From Leptidea sinapis (taxonomy: Eukaryota; Arthropoda; Insecta; Lepidoptera; Pieridae), in NCBI RefSeq assembly GCF_905404315.1, contig NC_066290.1:8369453-8433452 (forward strand): DNA of 64,000 bases, written 5' to 3'. Made by a program: the position numbers and the translations under genes. Below, piece by piece: positions 56,103 to 64,000 of this stretch. How positions within the stretch are numbered: the first letter of the stretch is position 1; each line of letters opens with the position of its first letter. Below the pieces are notes generated by a model. That model did not search any database and was not told where the DNA came from. It saw nothing but the letters and a program-made list of their open reading frames with translations.

Positions 56103-59100
56103 TTACATACATACATACATAAAACCACGCCTCTTTCCCGTAGGGGTAGGCAGAGACCACTTCTTTCCTCTTGCTACGATCCTTACATACTTCTTTCGCT
56201 TCGTCCACTTTCATTATTCCTTTCATACATGCTCTCCGGTTTAGGGTACTCTTGACCTGGCCTTTTTTCAAGACGTCCCTGATTTGATCTTGAAATGTCC
56301 GCCTAGGTCTACCCCTTCCAACACTTTCATTCACACTGGCCTTATACACTTTCTTCGTCAATCGTTCTTCATTCATTCTCTCGACATGTCCAAACCATCT
56401 CAGCATACCTTTCTCAATTTTTGTCACAACATCTTCTTTCAGACCACAACGTTTTCTTATCTCACTATTTCTTATCCTGTCACTCAGTTTAACTCCTATC
56501 ATACTTCTCAACGCTCTCATCTCAACTGCATTTATTCTGCTTTCATGTTTCTTCTGCCATACCCAACTTTCACTTCCGTACATCAGTGTTGGAACCAACA
56601 CCCCCTGATGCACAGCCAAGCGAGCCTTATTAGACACCTTCTGACTGTTCATAAAGGAGTGCAAAGCTCCATTCACTATGTTTCCTTCATTCACTCTTCT
56701 TTCAATATCACTCTCATACTTTCCATCTCTTGTAAATTTAGAACCCAGATACACAAACTCATTCACCTGTTCAATTTTTTCATCTCCAATCACGATATTG
56801 CAGTCTGTCACTACCTCATCTCTTTCAGGCACCATCACTTTCGTCTTCTTTACATTCATCTTCATTCCCTTTCTACCAAAAGCTCCATTCATAGCAATAA
56901 CCATCTTTTGCAACTCCTCGGCTGAAGATGCAAGTAATACTTGGTCATCAGCATAGAGAAAACATTTGACGAGTAACTCATTTATTCTCAAACCACTGTC
57001 ATTCTCTTTTAAACCTGTCAAGCAATTGTTCATGAACAGATTAAACAGCCACGGTGACGTCCCTGTCTAACACCTTTTTCGATATTAAACCATTCAGTGT
57101 ATGCTCCGTTTATCCTTACACAAGCACTAGAATCTCTATAAAGAGATTGAGATATGAGGACACTGCTCACACCGCTCGTGGACAATGCTGACCACAATTA
57201 ATACCTCGCCTCTCTATCATAGGCCTTTTCTAGATCCACGAACGCGCAATAGACCTTTTTGTTTTTAGCCAAAAACTTTTCGGCTATGCATCAACGCAAG
57301 GAAAAGACCTGATCCGTACATCCCATTCCCTTTCTTAATCCCGCTTGTGCATCTCATACTGTTTCGTCTGTTTCATTCACAACTCTTTCAATCAACACTT
57401 TTGCATACAATTTACCGACGACGCTGAGAAGGCTTATACCGCGGTAATTTCTGCAGTCTTGTCGTGACCCATTTCCCTTATACAATGGCACGATAACAGC
57501 TTTGCACCAGTCTCCTGGTACTTGCCCATTTCGCCAGCACAAATTGAAGAGGCGGTACAGCTGGCTAGTCACTATGCCCTGACCAGCCCTCAGCATCTCG
57601 ACGATAATCCTGTCATACCCTGCAGCTTTACCTAATTTCATACTTTTCAATGCTTTCACTATTTCATCCATGCTTATCTCACTTTCATCAACATATATAT
57701 TAGTTTCAATAGAAGCTGCCGGATGTTGTTCATGCACTTCCTCTCTTTCAAACAAACTTTCAAAATACTCTTTCCATCTCTTTAGCACAGATTCTTCTCC
57801 TCTTATAATGTTCCCCTCTTGACTCCTGATTATACTGAGCTCCGAGGTAGACGTTTTTCCTCTGGCTGTTTTGATGGATTTCCAGAAGAACTTAATGTTT
57901 GACTGGAAATCTTCAGTGGGCCTCCTTTCAAAATCATCCTTTCGTTCTTCTTTCTTTCTAGACCCAACTTCTTTCGCTGCTGATTTCAATCTTTTATACT
58001 TCGTTCTTGCTTCCTTTATCTCGTCATCCGTTGCCTTTTGTACTTTTTGGTTAGCTTTTGTTGCTAACCAATCCAACCAAGCTTTCTTCTTTTCTTGCAC
58101 CGCCATTTGTACCTCTTTATCCATCCACAAATTATAGTTCTTTCTTCCTTTCCTTCTTTTAGCCTCCCCGCATACCTCAACAGCAACATTCACGACCCCT
58201 TTCTTAAATGTCTCCCACAAATCTTCAATCACACCTATCTCTTCTATGCCTTTAAAACTTTCTTTCGGTTTCTCTACATACTCGTCTTTCCTTTCTTTTT
58301 CTTGTAGATTTTCCACTTTTACTCTGTCCAAAACACTCGTAGGCTCAGCTCGTCGGTGTCGCCATCGTTTAAAAAGGCCGCGCATTCGGGCTATGACCAG
58401 GAAGTGGTCTGTGTCGAGGCCTACACCGCGGTATGCCCGAGCATCTAGTACTTTCTTTCTCAGTCTTTCATCTACAATTACAAAATCAATCATACTTCTA
58501 GACTCACCCTCATCTCTTGTATACAAATGGATCTTTTTGTGGTTAAACATTGTGTTGGCCACGCAAAGATTCCATTCCAAGAATACTTCAAGCAGGCTTT
58601 TCCCATTTTTATTCACTCTCTCGTCCCCAAACGTACCCAGAACTCCTTCATACCCATCACGCATTACTCCAACCCACCCATTAAAATCCCCTAACATCAC
58701 GATCTGTTCATTTTCTCCGCATTTATTCAAGACCTCTCTCATACTGTCCCAAAATTCCTCTCTCTCTTTTTTGGCTTTTAATGACCCACCTCCGCACAGA
58801 TCCGTCGGTGCATAGACCCCAAGGATAAACAAGCGAGTGAGTCCGACTTTTAACCTAATCCAGAGGAGTCTTGGGCTAACACATTCATGCTTTATCACAC
58901 ATTCTACTATTCGAGCGGAAAGAATAACACCAACTCCTTGACAGCCTCGGCTGGTTTGGGGGACTCCGGACCAGTATGCCGTGTAGGGACCATGAACCGT
59001 GGTATCACATCCTTTCCTCTTCGTTTCATTCACGCACAGAATATCTATGGATCGTTCATCCATCATCTGACATACTTCATCTACCTTATCATCCACTCCT

Positions 59101-59135
59101 CCTCTTACATTCAACGTAGCAAAGCGGCTCTCCAT
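56103..59135 (-). pseudogene. RTE polyprotein: endonuclease and reverse transcriptase, broken
   Basis: The first 593 residues are intact: an AP-type endonuclease with FATLNVRGG, CVNETKRKG, VMLGDFNGWVG, RSMIDFVIVD and TDHFLVIA, then the start of the reverse transcriptase (GKAAGYDRIIVEMLRAG, DCRNYRGISLLSVVGKLY). Between 57353 and 57034 the AFVDLEKAYDR and EKGVRQG blocks remain, but with an early stop, frameshifts and a small deletion before SPWLFNLFMNN. A second intact stretch holds the catalytic box (CFLYADDQVLLA), RRWSD-less thumb motifs (MYGSESWVW, RWFGHVERM) and ends near the tail. It cannot make a full protein as it stands. Confidence 0.88.
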
Positions 59136-59590
59136 GGGCCGCTTTCAGCCCCCGCGTGAAACGAGACGTGATGGGTGGCGAATCACATCGCCGCCATTTT
59201 GGTGAAATAACCTATTTTTATTAGTCTCCATTGCGTTCCCACGAATAGCAAGGGAAAGGTCTATCCACCCCAGCAGAGCCCCGCATGCCAGGGTAAGGCT
59301 AGCCTGATTCTGGGTCGCCCGGTCCCAGGGCAGTGTGGCACGCTAACGACTAGGCTTGCCCCTAGCCATGCATCCATCCGCGCGGCAGATGTTGGATTGG
59401 CGGAGAGGGTAGGAATAGGGAAAGGGAAAGATAGGTGGTGTGAAAGGGAGATTGGTAAGTTAAAGTGGGAAATAGGAAATGTAGGATATTACCGCCCAGG
59501 AGGGCAAGGATTAGGACAGTAATAGCTAGGGGAGCCGGGGTCGCATACCCGTATACTATACCACAACTTCCGGACAGGTAAGTTGGGATG
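56103..59590 (-). mobile_element. RTE-clade LINE, nearly full length
   Basis: The minus-strand 3' end is TTTTATGTATGTATGTATG, the tetranucleotide tail common in lepidopteran RTE elements. The coding part is 59135-56053 with breaks. A GC-richer 5' UTR reaches about 59590. It lies 90 bases from Jockey copy B, tail to tail. No target duplication could be fixed. Confidence 0.85.
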
Positions 59591-60376
59591 AGTATCCCAT
59601 GACTTTTAATAAATATTTAATTTAATTTATTTTAAGAAATATTAATCGTGCATATTAACTGTAATGAGCGTATGCTGAAAGATTGGTTCTTAAAAGAACA
59701 TTTTATTTTATATACCGTAATATTAGCTCTTATAAGAACCATTTCATAATGCTGTACATCAAGTCATAGAATCATACAGATCACCAGTAGTCAACTCATC
59801 GAAGTACAAGCATCGTCACGTTCTCTCGAAGACCGCAGATATACTCACGTGATCAGTCATATGCTCCGCGTTACACAACCTCACAGCAAGGCCGAGCGTA
59901 CTCTACTAATGCGTCGTGGGGTCGATCACTATTCATTCAATTTTAATCAATGAGCGACAGAGTGAATGCTCATTGACATCGGATGATCGAGGATCGACGC
60001 GAGCTTACACAAGCGCTAGCTCGCTGGCCGGTTTACTGAGATAGCATTAGTTTTAGAGCGAGATAGAACACATAATATTATTCTCAATTCTTATTGAATG
60101 AAACGTTTAACTATTGGTCAAAATGTAAGCTTTAGTATTGGTGTGTATTTTCTAAACTTGTAAATATTTTTTAAGTAACAATTGTAATTGGTTAACTAGT
60201 TTTAAGGATTTTGTACATATATATTATGTAAGTGAAGTAAAATATATCTTCCACATATTTCTCACAGTCTTCATACTACTCAAGCAGTTGTTTTATTTAA
60301 TCTCCAAACGCTCAGTCTCTAAAGGTCAATAGAAGAAAACAGACTGAGAATTAGCAATGCTTTAAGTTAGCAGACT
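59591..60376. other. Unassigned stretch, possibly LTR-like
   Basis: The region contains GGTTCTTAAAAGAAC, repeats of CGATCA/TCGATC words and a CTCATTGACATCGGATGATC segment. It has no frame of interest. It could be a solo LTR or an old DNA transposon flank, but no paired ends were found. Confidence 0.3.
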
Positions 60377-60392
60377 ATTATGAATAAGGGGG
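60377..60392 (-). repeat. Right inverted terminus of a possible 6.5-kb element
   Basis: ATTATGAATAAGGGGG, the exact inverted partner of 53871-53886. Confidence 0.5.
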
Positions 60393-60938
60393 ATAATATC
60401 AAAAAGGTATGGAGGCACAGTAAAGGAGAATCCTCTATGTACATAATTATGAAAAAGTGTCCGTCAAAATGCACCAATGGCATCAGGGTAGATTTTAAAA
60501 GAAGCGCGAAATATAAATAATACTCATCACTCTAGGTGCACGTTTCCCTATAATAAATATTTAATACTTTATTTTGTACAACGTAAGTTGTTGAAATTTT
60601 CAATAATTAACTATTTTAGTCCACAATAATATTCCATAAGTATAAGCTGGACACTATTTCAATTTTGAGATGATTCTCTTTGCCTTTACCTTCCATACTA
60701 AAGTCTAAAAGGGGCACGCGGTGACTACTTCTATAGTAATAATCTATATATATATATATATATAATCTTAAGGTAAAATAATACGCAAGACAAAAGTCTC
60801 ATTACCAGGCCATAAAAACTAATAAAAAAAATGTCAAGTTAAGTTGATGTGTTTAAATTCTCTTTGGTTGATATTTTACAACAAAGAGTATAATAATAAT
60901 AGGGAAAAGAGAGCCCTCTCCACGAGCTCAAGAAAGTT

Positions 60939-61261
60939 AGCCCCCCAGATTTTTTTTCATTACATCGTTAGTTCGCCATTTGTTCTTGATTGTTCTCTAT
61001 AAACATTTGTTTGTTCTCGATTTTTTTTTTAAATTTGCAATTCATTAAAATTTGTTAGGTTAGGTTATGTTAAAACAGTTTAAACAACGAGTGCCAGAAC
61101 CAAATAGTAGGCGTTTCCCCCCATTTTTAATTAATTGTTTTTAAATAAACAACAAAAGAACAAACAATTATTTATAGCGAACAATTAAGAACAAACTACG
61201 AACTAACGATATGCGATATTGAAAATTCAAAAATAGAAAAAAAATTTTTTTTGGGGGGGCT
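60939..61261. mobile_element. MITE with AGCCCCCC termini
   Basis: The inverted ends are AGCCCCCCAGATTTTTTTT and AGCCCCCCCAAAAAAAA. Further inside, ACATCGTTAGTTCG pairs with CGAACTAACGATAT and TTGTTCTTGATTGTTC with GAACAATTAAGAACAA. AAGTT flanks both sides (60934-60938 and 61262-61266), a likely 5-bp target duplication. No coding frame. Confidence 0.7.
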
Positions 61262-61929
61262 AAGTTTGATGAGCCCTCTCTACGCATTATGAGCTGTCTG
61301 TTTGAAAACTAGCGCCATCTAGAGATTGGCCCTGAAAATAACTATATATAAGCTCGAAATAATAAAACTCATTTTTAATGTTGTTACGCAATTAAATAAC
61401 TAACTCTACTTTTTAATGTAGGTTTTGTAATTTTGGTTATAATAAATGTTGAAATTGCGCGTAGGGTTAGTTATTTAATTTTGTCACAACATTTTATGAC
61501 CAGTAGGCAGTGACACAACTAAAGAAAAGTTGAAAGGTTTTATAGCGAGTGACAGCTGACAAAGCTTTAATTTTCGGGCCAACTAACAGATGGCACTACA
61601 GTCTTCCGAAAACGTCACTGTTGTCTGTCCCACCCCTGTTTTACAATAACAATAAATAATCTTAGTCGTAGTCTATAAAATTTATTTTTTAATATTTACC
61701 ACTATTAGATAGCGTTATAGACTAGTATATACTTACGATTAAGAACCTACTGATATAGAACTATTACAATATACAAGTTTTCAAAAAGTAGGAATCACGG
61801 TGATATTAAATTGCTATATGAAAACAGGACATTCAAGACTATTCTCTTAAAAGAAATAACGAAGTTGAACTTAGTTGATTGGACATATTACATTTTCCTT
61901 TTAACCCACTTATGTAAATAATTACAATA

Positions 61930-62547
61930 ATGATCGAACTTTCGGCCAAGTTGACTACTGGGACTGTGTATTTAGCTGGTGAAGCTTTAGAATGTTGTGT
62001 TACATTTAGTCATCAGCCACAGCCTGAACATAGAGATTCACAGAGCCACAGGTGATACTTTTAAGTAGAACATCAAATTATACAAATATCATGTATTATA
62101 ACTGAATATTAAATATCTCCTATCCTCCTCTATTATTATCAGGCATTTATAGAAAAACATTAATCCATTACAAATTATATACTCTGCTGGATGTGGTTAC
62201 TACACCACTAGGGTTTTACATTTGAATGGTTTGTCAGATTTATTATACACCAGTAGTCATTGAAGCTGCTTGATACACATACCATTTTGCCAACATGTCA
62301 GATGCTGATTTGGTTATTTTACCAATATTTTTCATTTTCAGTGATATTTTGGAAAATTTGGCATGGGCCTCTGCACAAATACATTGTTTCTTTTCCACAT
62401 CAAAGAATAGTGGAGAGAAGTCATCAACAGTTGAAAAGACCACATCACTAGAAGTAACATCATGTGATCTTGGAGATGTAGTTTTTAATACAAAACCAAA
62501 AATATTGTTTTGTGACCTGACAATACCATTAGGAGAAACAAAGAGAT
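61930..62547 (+). CDS. RGP1: RGP1, RAB6A-GEF complex partner protein 2, first two coding exons
   Basis: Exon 1, 61930-62051, starts at ATG with MIELSAKLTTGTVYLAGEAL; vertebrate RGP1 starts with a closely similar sequence. Exon 2, 62342-62547, encodes ENLAWASAQIHCFFSTS and TKPKILFCDLTIPLGETK, both diagnostic RGP1 blocks. Donors are GTGATA and GTATGC and the acceptor is TTTTCATTTTCAG; the phase is continuous over 109 residues. RGP1 has an arrestin-like fold and, with RIC1, forms the Golgi guanine nucleotide exchange factor for Rab6. The rest of the protein, usually near 400 residues, must lie right of the window or beyond a long intron. No later exon was recognised up to 64000. Confidence 0.92.
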
Positions 62548-62576
62548 GTATGCATATTTTTTTATTTGATTATTTT

Positions 62577-62632
62577 CTTTGATTTAATCAACATGTAGGA
62601 TTTCATAATCCTACATGTTGATTAAATCAAAG
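62577..62632. repeat. Perfect 26-bp palindrome with 4-base loop
   Basis: CTTTGATTTAATCAACATGT (and six more bases) is followed by TCAT and its exact reverse complement. It begins 30 bases after the donor of RGP1 exon 2. DNA could extrude as a cruciform; the pre-mRNA would form a stable hairpin next to the splice donor. Confidence 0.9.
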
Positions 62633-62927
62633 CCCTTCTTGTGGATCATCAGATGGCTGGCAAGCTCATTATTCTCGTTTAAAAAAACTTGTTTTAAACA
62701 AATATTTTGTGGACTCAACTGCCAACAGTCAGTATTTCCAATATGATATTATATGATTTAGGAACCTTCCAGGTAAGAGTTTACTTTCTTATAAAAGAGT
62801 TGAAATGGATAAGATTCCTCTTCAAGATATCTGGTATTGCAGATTACTTTGGGCAGTATACCACCAACTGGGTGATGTGCCTGATTGCCAATGTAAAAGA
62901 AATGCAAATTCGACTTCGACTTGTGTG

Positions 62928-63092
62928 CCAGATTTTGGCGAGACAACATGTCCTGAGGATGCCTCGTGTAGAGGCGAAACACGTGTCGAATTGTTCTAAA
63001 AACTTGGCAGAATTAACACAAAATAAAACTTAAATCATTTGTATAATTATGGATTTCCGCAAAGTAACGCCTAATTCAATAAATTTTCTTAA
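62928..63092 (+). mobile_element. Penelope-like pLTR fragment in RGP1 intron
   Basis: GTGCCAGATTTTGGCGAGAC, the ribozyme-like core and the tail AAATCATTTGTATAATTATG to CGCCTAATTCAATAAA match the repeats at 10.7 and 22.9 kb. It has a single orientation here, without an inverted partner. Confidence 0.55.
62943..62997 (+). ncRNA. Candidate type I hammerhead ribozyme
   Basis: CTGAGGA (62953-62959), extra T, GCCTC (62961-62965), loop GTGTA, GAGGC (62971-62975), GAAA (62976-62979), C-ACGT-GTC (62980-62987), then GAATTGTT. Stem I is C52-G88 and T51-A89, a 2x2 internal loop, then AACA (62945-62948) with TGTT (62992-62995). Expected cleavage is after C62987. The core is intact apart from the extra T after A9. 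Confidence 0.55.
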
Positions 63093-63325
63093 ATTCGACT
63101 TCATTCACATGCAAGCCTGGAAAGTTATAATGAGGGTTCAATCACACTGAAGGCGTTGAGATACTTACACATTTGTATAACAAGTGGCTTGGACATAAAA
63201 CCATAATATATTGTTTTACCAAAAACCTGATTAGAATTATTGACAATATAACATGCCCTTGTAACATGATTATGTTGATGATGTCTTATGTCCTATATTT
63301 CACTTTTATTTTTCATTATAATATA

Positions 63326-63482
63326 CTAGCTGACCCGACAGACATTGTTCTGTTCATAATAAATAAAAAATTTGGAAAATCCGTTCTTAGCTGACTTCTA
63401 CTCGGTGAAAAGAATATTCCTACCAAATTTCAAGTCTTTAGCTCTAACGGTTCCAGAGATATCGTGATGAGTGATGACATAA
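63326..63482 (-). mobile_element. Helitron 3' fragment in RGP1 intron
   Basis: The minus strand ends GTCTGTCGGGTCAGCTAG before T, with GGAACCGTTAGAGCTAAAGA inside, as in the Helitron at 9101-9295. The 5' end is missing. Confidence 0.65.
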
Positions 63483-64000
63483 GATCACCTGATGGTATCT
63501 GATCATCCACTCCATACTCTTTTGTAACACCTGAGATATTACAAGAGGTTGCCAACCTTATAAGGTCTAGAATAAATGTACCTACATACTACGTCTATAT
63601 TTTTCAATTAAGGTAATTGTGTGAAACACAAATATAATTGGATAAGCAGCTGTGGTTATTTTTAAGATAAGAGGCTTTATAAAAGTAATGTATAAAATGA
63701 AGAACACTAATGTTATGGTTAAGCTCATCACTTATATAGACTGTATCTCATATAGTATTTTCCTGTCCTAAACTTCTTCATCCCCTTTATGACATTCTTC
63801 CACCGAAATTTCCCCGTCCAGTAAACATTGAATGTTTGTTAACGTCTGTGTTTAGTCTATATTGTAATTTTTTATGTAAATATGTGAAATATAATAATAT
63901 TAATCTGTAAATATGTAATGTAGAGTGTATTTTGTATAATATTGTGTTGTACCAGGCTAGAAAGTTAGAAACTAACCATATAAAATATCACTATACTAAA
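63483..64000. other. Window end, probable RGP1 intron
   Basis: AT-rich, with no recognised exon or repeat. Confidence 0.35.

Noticed and set aside
56284..56925. 213-residue plus-strand frame
   Set aside because: It is the antisense shadow of the RTE reverse transcriptase coding strand.
58246..58815. 189-residue plus-strand frame
   Set aside because: Antisense shadow of the RTE endonuclease region.
59640..60270. Possible solo LTR beside the RTE element
   Set aside because: No matching second LTR, no clear TG/CA ends with target duplication, and no second copy in the window.
60745..60765. TA dinucleotide microsatellite
   Set aside because: Ordinary simple repeat with no sign of function; CRISPR-like regular spacing was also looked for and not found anywhere in the window.
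62707..63033. 108-residue open frame after RGP1 exon 2
   Set aside because: It runs straight through the ribozyme-bearing repeat and shows no RGP1 similarity; judged a chance frame.

Overview
This is a eukaryotic, almost certainly lepidopteran (moth or butterfly) nuclear window. The genes are split by GT-AG introns, intergenic DNA is AT-rich, and four exon-intron gene models can be assembled in frame. The repeats are typical of Lepidoptera: Jockey-type LINE tails, RTE, Helitrons of the TCCTACTAATATTATAAA class, Harbinger, hAT and mariner MITEs. Species cannot be told from the sequence.

Layout. 1-7421: repeats (a Harbinger element carrying a MADF-domain reading frame, LINE tails, a tRNA-related SINE), probably upstream intron or flank of FBXO11. 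7422-27780 (+): thirteen coding exons of FBXO11, from the F-box through the parallel beta-helix repeats to the UBR zinc finger and stop, followed by a 2.4-kb 3' UTR. Its introns are loaded with transposons, two of which end within 30 bases of a splice acceptor. 30.2-38.5 kb: a repeat island with a Harbinger-like MITE, a 1.4-kb inverted-repeat element, a damaged Jockey LINE and a hAT MITE with its 8-bp target duplication. 38671-45597 (-): eight exons of an ARHGAP11A / RhoGAP54D-type Rho GTPase-activating protein (840 aa), convergent with FBXO11. 48415-50724 (-): a two-exon gene for an unrecognised, probably secreted 233-aa protein. 51.7-60.4 kb: a second repeat island with a second Jockey copy and a nearly complete RTE element, bracketed by 16-bp inverted termini. 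61930-62547 and beyond (+): the first two coding exons of RGP1, the partner of RIC1 in the Rab6 exchange-factor complex.

The host genes are functionally unrelated: a ubiquitin ligase receptor, a mitotic RhoGAP, a secreted protein and a Golgi trafficking factor. There is no operon-like logic.

The most unusual signal is a short repeat present at three loci (10.7, 22.9 and 62.9 kb). It has the layout of a type I hammerhead ribozyme: CUGAGGA, a GCCUC/GAGGC hairpin, GAAA and a GUC cleavage triplet. At two of the loci it lies in an inverted tail-to-tail arrangement like the pLTRs of Penelope-like elements. The sequence alone makes it a candidate; cleavage would have to be shown.
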